This document shows positions 31,372 to 43,300 of a stretch of DNA of 48,622 nucleotides, piece by piece. The translations under genes and the position numbers were made by a program. The notes under the pieces were generated by a model that had not been told where the DNA came from, searched no databases, and saw only the letters and a list, made by a program, of their open reading frames with translations. The stretch's first letter is position 1. Every line of letters starts with the position of its first letter. The stretch comes from JAJVIP01 sp964405835. Its GTDB lineage: Bacteria > Elusimicrobiota > Elusimicrobia > F11. The stretch lies in NCBI GenBank assembly GCA_964405835.1, contig CAYOPN010000012.1, positions 1 to 48,622 of the forward strand, read 5' to 3'.

Positions 31372-31394
31372 GTTGTTTCGGTTTAATGGGGCGT

Positions 31395-34300
31395 ATGAAG
31401 CGCCTCCTCTTAAAATCCCTGGCTTTTGCCTTGGCAATTCTTCAGTTTTTCACGCAGGCAGTGTTTCTTTACGCGCAGGAAACGCAGGTCTGGGAAGACC
31501 GCCAAAACGCGCGGAAAATTCAACTGGCCAGCGCTTTTTCGCCCTCCTCTCCGTTTCATCTTCCATCGCTTCCAAAACTTAATTTAGCCCGCCAATTTTT
31601 CGATGTTCCTCACGCCCAAAATGAGACCGTTCGTTCCCTGCTTCAAGCCCTTTCTCCCGCCACCGGCAGCGTCCGGAAAATAATTCCGGGGTCTTCGAAC
31701 AAAATCGTTCTGTACATCCAGGACATCCACGTGAACCCGGAAGCGCAGTTGAACATCGGCCGCGCGATCACGTCGCTGCCGCGGAACATGCGGACCGGTT
31801 TGCTGGCGCTCGAAGGGGCGGCGCGCGCCATTGATTTGTCGCCGTACAAGCGCTTCCCGGACCAAGACGCGGTCAAAAACGCGGCCAACTATTTGTTTGA
31901 ACAAGGAAAAATTTCGGGGCCGATCTCCGCGCTGTTGCACGCGCCCGGCCTCCCCGGCCGAATTCAAGGCGTCGACGACGCCGCGTTGTACGAAGCGAAC
32001 GTGAATGCGTACCGCGAAACGCTGCCCTCTCACGCAAGGACCAAGCAGCAAATCCGGCAGTGGAAAGCCGCGCTTGCCCGGAAGAAATCCAATGCTTTTA
32101 ATCCAAACCTGGCCGCCTTGGACCACGCGGTGGAGTCCTACGCTGCCGGTACGTTATCGATGGCGGACTATGTCCGTTCATTGACGAAAATCCGCCCAAC
32201 CTCATCGGTGGCGATCCAACACTTCCTCGAAGCCGCCGCACTCGAAGCGTCCATCCGTTTCCCGCAAGTCGAAGCCGAGCGGACGCGTCTCATAAATCAA
32301 CTTCTTCCAAAGCTCTCCGGCGCCGATCGCGATGCGTTCTTGAAAATGGGGTTCGCATACCGCCAGGGGCATATGTCTGATGAGAATTTCTACCAGTCCT
32401 TTACCGGATTGTGCGACGCGCACGGCATCGCGTCCAAATCATTTTCCTCTTTCACCGCGTATCTGCGTTACCTGAATTTGGCGCATGCTCTGGATGGGGA
32501 GACACTGATGAAGGATGTCGCGGCGCTCGAAAAAGATTGCTTCGCAACGTTGGCGAAAACGAACCTTGAAAAAGAACTCGTGAATGAATCGCGCCGGCTT
32601 TATTTAACGGAGAAACTCACCGACTTCTCACTGACGCGAGCAGAGTGGGAGGAGTACGTCATTCCCGCGAAGGCGGGAATCCAGTCTTCGAACCTTCTTC
32701 AAAAGCATGTTTACGGACTGGATTCCCGCCTTCGCGGGAATGACGGCTATGAGCGGTTCTATCGTTCTGCTGTGGCGCGGGATGAGAAGTTGGCGGAGAA
32801 TTTCTTGTCCGCGTTTAAGAACGAGAAGTTCGCGGTGCTTGTGGCCGGCGGTTTCCATTCGGACGGCATCGTTCGCCGCCTTCAGAAGACCGGCGCGACG
32901 ATTGTGCAGTTCACGCCGCGCCTTACGAAAGTGGAGAAGAACAGCGGCAGTGCGTATTTGAGTTTCTTCGCGCAGGAAAAAACGCCGCTTGAAGGCCTTT
33001 TTCAGCGCGAACGTCTTTTCACGGCTCCGCCGCCGCTGAGCCCGGGCGAATTAGCCGTCAACACGGCCGCTTCCCACAGTTGGGACGACGCCAAGAAATT
33101 TTCCCCGGCGCTGCGCACTTTGAATGCAGAGGTCGCATCGAAAATAAATTTCGGGGCCCGCCTCAGAAATAGCGTCCTATCGCTGACCACGAAAACGTGG
33201 ACGATGAACTTCCAATTCAAAGCGAAAGGCGCCATCCAGAAGACTTGGTTTAAAAAAGGTCTCTTCTATGGTTTTTTACTTTCCACTCTGGCTATTCCGG
33301 CCGTGATGAACTCTCTGTTGGAGATTGCTACCTTTGCCTGGAACAACCCCATCACTTTTCTCGCGCTCAAAATTTTCTCTGAGACTCTTCATGAATATTC
33401 TCATGCCTTCGTTCAGGATTACCTGGGAGATCCAACGCCCCGGCAAGCGGGTCGGTTGACCATCAATCCGTTAAAGCATTTCGATTATTTCTTACTTAAA
33501 CCGAAACCCGTCCCGTTTGATGGAAACAAACCCACTGTGTTAGGTTTCTTAGCTGGTCCGCTTTCAAATTTGATGATCGCGGCCGCATTTGGCGTTCTTC
33601 TTTTGGCGGCACCTGCTGATTCATCTCTCCGGACTTTTTTATTCATCGCTGTTCAAGTCAATTTATTTATAGCGGCTCTCAATTTGTATTCGGTCGATGG
33701 ACGGCGGACTCTCAACCTCCTGATGCAGAGATACGGGGTCTCATGGCCGCGGATACCGCTCCCAACGGCCGGGTGGCTTCGGTTGTTTTCCTTGTCGATG
33801 TTGCCGGTACCGGAAAACAAAACCGCGGACAGGGAGCTGGTTACCCTCATTCAAAATTATGCGGACGCGCGGTTCCGGTTTTTCAAAGCGTTGATTAATC
33901 TAAAACCCGCTGAATTCAAAAAATCGAAAAGAGACCTGGTGGATTTTGCCCACCGGATTTATCTCGCCGTTTCCGGCGACGCTGGGACGCTCGAAACAGT
34001 CTTAAGTCAAATGAAGCGGAAGGGCGAAGTTTCCGTAATCGCTTTGCAGAACGGGTTCACTTTCGACGCCCCCACGGCGGGTGAAATTATCAATATGGGA
34101 GACCGCGAGGAGTTGGGGCCCGAAACACACGCGGTGATTAGAAATCAATCCGCGGAAATAATTTCCAGCTTGCCGGAGGACCAACAAGTTTCAGCGGGTC
34201 GGATCATTAGTGAGATTGACGTGAAGTCCGCCAATGGCGTGAATGTCATCTTGGCGAATCGATGGGATGAAAAGGTGGAGCGGTTGGCGAGTGTCCCCAA

Positions 34301-37300
34301 GATCGATGAACACCTTGACCTGATCAAGAGGATCGGGCTCGTATTCTCCGTATTGAGTCATGCGGAATTTCCGGACCATATGGATGATGCGGAAGGGAAA
34401 CCCACCTTGTATTTGAAGAAACGGAAGGATCCTGCTGCCACCGCGATTATTTACTCCCACGAATTGTTTCATGCCTTGTCCGCGCGCAAATTTTTTCACA
34501 TCTCTTCCTATTCGGAGGTGCTGACCGAGGCCGTTACCGGAATTTTGATTACGCTCAAAAAAGGGACCACGGAGAAAGACTTCAATAGCATTGGGTCCAA
34601 AGGGGAAAGTCTCCCATTGTTTGAAGCGGGCCGGGCTTGGGCCGAAACTGTAAAACGGCCTTCCGTTGAGCAGGCAAAACAATGGATGGAAGAATCGAAC
34701 AAAATTGTCGAACAAACCATCCTAAAGAATTGGCAGGGTTTTCATTTTGATTCGCTTGAATCCGCGCTGCACGGGATTCGGGCCAATCCTGTTTATGTGG
34801 AGCGGCAACTCGGATTTTTTTTAAGCGGAGTGATGTTGGCCTGGACAAGAGACACACCGGCGACGCCAGGGAATCCTTTCCCGGCTTTACGGGAATTATT
34901 TGATTTCACCGATGAGATATTGACGCCCGCTTTTAAAGAAATGGTGGAATTCGTAAAGCTCGACCCCGAACGCGAGGAGCGGCTCCTAAAAACATTGTCG
35001 GCGTGGATGCAAATGTTTTTGGGAACGGACATCCCGCAGCTCAATCGCGCCGGCATCGGTGAAGGTTGGAGTTGGACGCCTCCGGCGAATGGGGCGGCAT
35101 TGTCGACCACTGTTATTTATTTTCCGCGCACGCTCTTCTCTCAAGCCGAAGAAGAGTTGAGCTTGTTTGAAGGTTTCGTCCAGCTCATGGTACTGGTCAA
35201 TAATAAGGCGGCGTCCCCGCTCATAGACCCCTTGGCGAACGATCCGTTGTTCATCCGCTTTTGGAGGGCCGTTGAAACCGTGCGCGCCGAAGAGGCCGTG
35301 GTTTCACGCTTGCCCGGCGAAGCGGAAGCGAGAGAGCGGTTCGTGACGCTCGCTTATCCGAACCCCCATTCAAAAAGCTCTAAGCGGTTGATGGCGGAGA
35401 GGCCATTCATTCTTCAGTTCATCGAAGGACTGATGTATGAGGGACGAAGAAACGAACCAGACCCCCGAATCGAGGACCCGTTGGTTTTAAATGCGTTGGT
35501 TGCGACAAAAGAAAAACGGCTGGCCTTCTTTAACGCCGAGAATCGATCCTTTTGGGAAAGCAAGGCCCGGTCGACATTAGCGGAAGCCGGATTTACGGCG
35601 CCAACGGACCAACGATTGAACGCCGAAGTTTATTCGCTGATCAGAGAGTCCGTCCGGGCGGATGTGTGGAACGCGGTTGAAGTCCAAGATTTAATTAAGA
35701 AGGACCTGCAGAAATTGTCCGCGGACGAACTCTGGAAACAAGCGGCGCAGAGCGGGAAAAGCGATCAGTTGTTGGAAGATCTCAAGGCAAAAGAGGGCCG
35801 GCTGGATTTTCAGGGCCAATCTCCCGACAATGCGGCGCTTCAAGACGTGCTCGACCGTTTGTCTCCGGAGGAACAGGCGATTTTTCTTCAAGCCATGGAG
35901 CAGGTATTGCAGGCACTGGAACAGAAAGTCCGGGAGCGCTTGGAAAAAATGGCCAAAGAAAAAATTGAACAAGGCATCAAGGAAGGCAAACCTTCCGCTT
36001 CCACGTTGGAGCAACGGCTGGAAAACCTGAACGAGCGCATGGAATCCCTTAAGCAGAAGGCCGACAACGCCAAAAAGAAAGCCGGCGAGATCGGGGACGC
36101 GGCCGCGCAAATTCAACAGGAAGCCAAAGACGTTTCGCAAACCCGTTCCGACCCGGCGGGCAAACCGGGGAGAGCGGACAAGTTAAAGGAAGAAATGGAG
36201 GGATTAAAGAAAGCCATCGCGGAGATTAAAGCCGACCTGGATGATTTAAACCAGGAAGCGGCGACGGCGCGCCAGCAGTCTCAATCGGTTCCGGATGAAA
36301 AAGTTCAACAACAAGGGAACGAAATCCATGAGAAGTCCGAACAACTTACGCGCGATTTGGATGATCTGGAGCAAGCCGCCGAAGAGCTCTCCAAGGCTGG
36401 AGAAAAGCTGGCGGATGAACTCGAAAACAGGAAAACGGGGGAAGCTTCTTCAGGAGATTTGACGGCGAAGTCCGCCTTCACGGATAAAGCTGCGGGCAGT
36501 GCGAGTGGAGCCGGTTCCCAATTGCAACAGGCCCTGGATTCATTAAAAAAAGCCGCGGACAAATTGCAAGGAGCTCTCAACGACGCCCAAGCGCAGATTA
36601 ATAATGGAAAGAACCGTGATCCCAAAGAGTCGGCGCCCCCTTCCGATGAACACTTTAAACTTCCTCCGGATAGCTTCGGGCAGGTGAGTGATGACGCAAA
36701 AAAAATCTTTGAAGCGACTCCGCAGGAACGCGCAGAATTTGTTCGTAAACGGACCTTGGAAAAAAGCGAGCAATTCACCGAAGCCGAATTGCGCAAGTGG
36801 ACCGCGTTTCTCGGGGACCATGGGCGAAGCGCCGTTGATACGCTGGCCGAGCAATTAGCCGGTTTGTTGTTGGAGGTTCCGCTGAACGAGATGACGGGTT
36901 TTCTCCCGATGGAAGGCGTCGCCTTGGCGCCGGACCAGATCTACCGTCTCGCGACCGATAAACGCGCATTTTTAAACGAAGCGGAAAAACGGGACCTGTT
37001 GATGATTGTTGGTTTCATGTTGGATGCCAGCGGCAGCATGGGCAGGCCGGAGCCGGGGACCAAGTTTTATGAAAGCGCCCGCGCTTACGCGATTGTTTGC
37101 CTGGCGCTCTTAAAGGCGCAGGAATTTGCGCGGACGGCTCAGATTGACATCACCTATAAATTCGAGGTCCGCGCCTACGCGGAGCGGGACAATATTCCGG
37201 TTTATCCGTTTGAAACAGAAAACCCTTCGGAGAAATCCATTTACAATTCAATCTTTGGGCCGAACGGATTTTTTTCAATTACGGATCGCGGAGCCACTGA

Positions 37301-40300
37301 AGACGATAAGACGCTGCTGGGATTAACCGATGCCTTGATCGCTCAGGCGCAAACCGACCGGCAAAGGGCCATGCTTCTGATCAACATTGGGGATGGGAAT
37401 GCCGGCGCCAATCGCGGAAAAATCGAACAGGTGTATGAAAAAGCCAAAACATCGGGCATTAAATTTATTCACGTGGGATTGTTGGAGGGAGCAAAGGACA
37501 TTGTGACGAGTTACAGCACCACGAAATATTCGGATGTCCACGTCGTTTCCGTTGAACGGCTTGATCAGTTCCTACGGATCATCTCAGGCCACGTGCTGGC
37601 TTCTTATAAAAAGCTGTTGGACCAAGCGGTGATGCCGGACAAATCTTATTTTCTGCTGCCGCTTCTGATCGGTTCCGCGTTGATTGTACATTTCATCATC
37701 CGGGTGACGGGGTTTTCTCCATTTACGATTCTTTTCGTCGGCATTCTGATTTTTGCGCTTATGCCTCTTTGGTTTGTGAGTTTTAGCTACAAAGGCCAGA
37801 AGCGGATCGAATGGACGACGGATGCAGAAGGGCTGGAATGGCTCGAGATCAGCGGCGAAACCAAGGACGATATCGTCCGGATTCCCGTCCGGCGCGACAC
37901 GATGAGAAAAATGGTGGACCACAACGGGCTTCAATATTCCGTTGAGCGGCACAGAATCACCGTCACCGATCCCAAATCCGACGTCCTTTACTATACGCTC
38001 TGGGACCACCTGAAAAAAGAATGGCAGTGGATCGTCCAGAACAAACGGAACCACGAACGGACCGTTTTACCGCAAGGCCCGCCATCCGAACTTTTCCAGC
38101 TGGACCTCTCCGTTCCCAACAAGACCGTCCTTCGCAGCGGAGACAACGTTTTATTCGAAGGCAAACCCTATGAGAATTTTTGGTTGTGGTCTCCGGGAAG
38201 TTTGCCGGGACCGCTTTACACGGAAGAGCTCATCGACAATGTTCCCGTTATTACATCCATTAAGCGGGATGGAAAAATCGTTCCGGACGCATTTTCCCTC
38301 ACCACGCCCGGCGGGACCAAAAGCATCAAATTGACCCAACAACTGATCGATGTTCTCTATGAAATGGGGGAAGTCATCAACCGGACAAACTCCGCTCAAA
38401 CGAACCTGGCTTTGGACGGCCACAAGAGCACGGGGAAAAACACCGCCGTTTATGTTTTGGCCGCGTTGCTCAAGCAGCCGGTGCGCACTCTGCAACTGCA
38501 CGCGCATACGACCGAACAGGATTTGCGCTGGCGCTATTTGATCGGCGCGACCCGGCCGGGCACGCTCGAAAAAGTGCCGGCCGAACTCTACGACGCCGCC
38601 CGGCTCGGCGACTGGATCGTGGTGGATGAAATTACGAAGGTCCTTCAGCCGAGCGTGTTGGAGTCTTTGAACACCATGCTTCAGTCGCGGATGGATGGCG
38701 ACGTGCAGGCCAGCCGTTTTTGGCGCATATTTATTTTATGGAACCCGCCGGGGGGAATTTATGGGGGCATCAATCCGGCCGAACGCCGGAGCGCTTTCAT
38801 CAGCCGTTTTAAAGGAAAAGAATTTTTTTACCCCTCTGGACCGGACGAAACTGACATGCTCATGGAAGCGGTTTACTACAAAGCCCCCGAAGAAGTCCGC
38901 AAGACCAGTCTTTCTGAGAAAGATTTTAGAGATTTGACGCAACGGTTGGTCATGTTGGCCAACTTGATCCGCGCCCATTCGGACACGCCCGGCGGACGCA
39001 GCGACAAAATTCCTCCGTTGGATCCGCGGCAGCTCCAGCGAACGTTGAAGCACATCTTGTATTTCCCCAAGGACATTCAGTTTCTGATCAATGTGTTGGA
39101 ACTGGATTATCCATTGGAGGTCATCCCCGAACTTTATCGTGAGAAATTCCGGAAGAAGCTTTATTCGGATCCCGACAATTTTTTCAAAGAGTCCGGTTTG
39201 ACTTCTTATTTGTCGAAACCCCGTTGGATGGACCCGAAAACATTCGAACCGCTCATCAATCCGGGCTGGCCTTCGCTGGATCCGGCCACCGACGAGATGG
39301 TTTTCGGAAATAAAGAAATTGGCGAAGTGCGCATTAAAAGAGGGGATCTGCCGGAAAACCTTATTCCCGCCGACGTTCGCGATTTTGAAGATCTGAAAAT
39401 CAACCGGTTGATGTTGTGGATCATGGCCAAGAGGGCGAAGCTGTACATGCATGGAGGCTTGATCGGAGAGGCTTCCACGGGAAAAACCAAGGCCATTGGT
39501 TATTTTATGCAGGACCTGTTGCGTCTACGGGTGGAAACTCCACCGCAAATTACCAATAAGACGCGCGGCACCGACATCCTTGGGACCTACGATTATCAGG
39601 ATGGGCGGATTGTTTTTCCTCCATCCCACTTGGAGCTCGCCGCTAAAAATGGGCACCCATTATTATTGAAGGAGATCACTCAGGGCACGCCGGAAGTCAT
39701 TGCCGCGTTCAACAACCCGCTTGAAGGCGGATTTTATACGGCGACCAGCGGAGAGGTGATTCGAGCGAAAAAGGAATTCTTTATCATGGCGGATGGAAAC
39801 CAGGTGGCCTCGCACCACAGTTCCAGAGAATTCAGTTCCGAGTTGGCGTCGCGGATGTGGTTTTGGTTTGTGCCCCCGCTCAACAAGGAAACGCTCACCC
39901 AAATATTTAATGAAAAGTCCGAAAATTTCCGAACCACCTATCAAAAGACGGGGAGGGACTGGATTCCTCCTTCCAACACCGACATCGCGGCCTATGTGAA
40001 AGCATTTCTGGCCATCCGTGAGATTCCACCGGAAGTGATTCCGAACCCGCCGGTGGTCCGGCACTTCGAAGGCACATTGGAATCGCTCGGATCAAACCGT
40101 TACTACGGAACGCGTCTCATTGAGCGTCAGAAATCGGATTCAACCATTGGTTTCAGCGCCGATAAGAAAAAGCTTGTCGAAAATGGCTTGAAACCGCTGC
40201 GTCGAATCGAAGTTAAAGTGGCGGCGCGCCAGGCGGCCTTAAGGAATGATATCGATCTGGATTTCGCTGTCGCCTTGGGCGAAACATTGGCGCTTTGCGT

Positions 40301-43300
40301 GGATAAAAATTTGAATCTCCCGGCGCCGGAAGACGTTCTGCTCTCGCTCATCACGGCCATCAAGAACAGTCCCGAAAAATTCGAAACCATGGATGAAACG
40401 GTCAAACAATTCCAAGCCGTGTTGAAAAACCCTTGGAACAAAGACGACCTCAAAGAAGCGATCCAAAAGACCGGCCTCCAAACCCTCCTCGAAAAGCGCA
40501 TCCCGTCGGACCAAAAGGCCGCCTGGATCGACGACCTTAAAAAATTGTTCACCGCTTTCATCGAAAAGGTGCAACCCCCCTGGAGCCGAAAAACGATTGT
40601 AGCGCCCGCTTCCAGTGAAACGGGCCCGCAGAAAAAACGCCCTGTAAAGGAGTATTTCCTGACGGGAACTGCAATATTGGGTTCGGAGGTTAATAACTTT
40701 AACTTCATGCCACCGCTTACTTTCCCTAATGGGGACGATCTCAGTAAGTTGCTCAATGGTTCTAATTCGAAAGTTAAATCCGTTCTCTCCTTATCTCCGG
40801 ACGGAAAATGGGCAATCGCCGAACTCCGCGCAGAGAGTTTCCTTAGTCTTTTAAAGTTGAATGAACAAACGTACGAGGTAGAAAAGATTTTCGAATTGTG
40901 GGGAAGTGATGGGAGGGCCTTTCATCACCGTAACGGTGCTTTTTTTATTGAAAACGAAAAGTTCTTGGTCTGGCAATTCGACAAGCTTTCATTAAATACG
41001 GTTTCGTTTGGAGATGACGAAGCGCAATTTGTCGAAGAAGAACAAATTCTTTCGAAGGGAGACCCCCTTCCGGGCCGCAAAGACGGGAGGGTCTGGCAGG
41101 AAATAAAAAATATCCAACCGCTCGGAGATAAGTTGGCCGTTCAGAGCGGCGACGATATCGTTTTCTTGGAAGCCGCCCCGGCCGCTCCAGCCAGGTTGCC
41201 GAAGCTGTCCGACTTCGATGTCATTGACACCGCGGATATCAAGGGTTTTCCGGTCATTGGAACACCCATCGGAGACCGTAAAACGAAATGGGGGAACATC
41301 ACCGGATGGGATTTGTCTCCGGACGAGCTGAGTTTGTTGGTGACCATATCTCCTACACTCAGTTCTATTTCAAGAGAGGTTATTCTATTGACGCGAACGT
41401 CTTCTGATCAGCCGTTTGGAAAACCAAAATCTCTCGCGAAGACGGCGAGGATCGGCCAAGTCGGTGGCCAAACAATTAGGTGGAGCCTGGCCGAGGGGCC
41501 CGCCATTTTTTCACCGGATGGAAAAATCCTCATCCTCGATGAGTACGACGGGTTGTTGCAATTTGAGTTTGCAAGTGGCAAGGGATTGTCGAACATGACA
41601 AAGATCAAAATCGAAGATCCTTTTAACCGCCCTGATGGCTTTAAGGAATCGATCTTCTCCATCAGGATTTCCGCTGATGGAACAAAGGCCTGGCTCAAAC
41701 GCGGAACAGAAAATAGCTATCTTTATGAACGGGACTTGAATTCCGGAGAGCTGTCCATTCCGACCGAAATCGGTTTCGGATCGGAGGTGCCCACCGGTGA
41801 TCTCGATAAATTGATTTCCTGGGAACGTGGTAAGCCATTGGAGTTCGCGCCCGCGGAGTACCCGGTCCTTGAGTCTCTCGAACGAATGGGTTCCGGCTAT
41901 CTCGTAAAAGCCGCCGGCAAAACCCACTTCCTGAACCCAAAGAAAAAAGCGCCGGTTGTCCGTGCTGTAACCCATGATGGCCGCGCGCCGCATATCTCCG
42001 ACTTCGACATTATTCCCATCGTGGAACTTCCATGGTTTCCGGTTAAGGGGGAGCGGATTCCTGGTGAAAAGAAACAATGGGGCGAAATCATCGGAGTGGA
42101 TATGTCGCTGGATGGCTTGCATTTGTTGGTGACACATGAACTCCAAAGAAAACATAAAACTGAATTTTTTGTTCTTTCGAGAACGTCTTTGAATGCTCCT
42201 TTTAAAGTGAGAGCGGGACTTTCCAGTGCAAGATTTGACAAGGCAACGTGTCCGGCTGTTTTTACCCCAGAGAACAAGGTACTCATTTTCTCTATCGCGA
42301 ACGGCCTTCTTCAATACGACTTTCCTGGCGCCGGTTCTTTTGGTCCTGAGAAAAAGGTGGATTATGAAAACCATCCTCTTAATTCAAATAACAAAATCAA
42401 GGCAATGCGAATTTCCAATGATGGAACTAAAGCATTATTAATTTGGGATGTGGGTTGGTTCCTGTATAAACGCGACGTGAAATCGGGAGATCTTTCAAAT
42501 AAGGAGGCGCTAAGCTTGTTAGATGATTCACACTACATGCCGGATGGAAATTTGCATGGCGCCTTTGTTTGGAAAGTTTTTGAACTTGGAGGGATAATGT
42601 ATACCAAGTTGAAGAGTGTTGATGGCCCCGTCAAATTTGCAGATATGCGGGACTTTGAAAATAAGCACATTGCTTCCATTCGACCCATCGGTTCTGGATA
42701 TCTCGTGCGAGCCGTCCTCGGCAACACGTGGTACTTAAGTCCGAAAGAAAATAGAGAAACGCCCGTTGTCACCGCGCCGGCCACCATTTCCACTCCCCTA
42801 ACCGCTGACGAAAGAACGGCGCTTTTCAAGAAATTAACAACCGGGCTTCCGCTCGAATTGAATTCAATCGCTTTCGAAAACCTTGTGAGGTTTATTCGCG
42901 CGTTCATCTCCGCCTGGCCCGACCGCAAAGGACCCGAGCCTTATAATCTCACACTCGCCGACCTGTTTTCGGCCCCCGCGCTCTCCCTTGCTGGCTTGTC
43001 GCCGATGACGCTCGAAGAATTGCTGAAGCTTCTGCGTATCGAGCCGGAAAAAGGGGAAGTGGCTCCGTCACGAGCGCAACTGGCGGAATTTTTGGGATGG
43101 GTGCTTCAGCAGACGGACCTGCTGACGCCGGCTTGGCTCAAAGAACTCGAAGCGTTGTTCGGCCGCTTTGTCCAGGAGACGAGCGGTAACGATGGCAACG
43201 TGATTTTTGAACAACCATCCGTCGCCGTCCTACTCACCGACGCCCAGTTGGCCGAGCGCTCCAATATTGAGAATTACACGGCGGTCTTTCCAGAAGAGTC

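Noticed and set aside
32707..32961. Small plus-strand frame with a DWIPAFAGMT translation
   Set aside because: It is the palindromic repeat and giant gene B read in the wrong frame.
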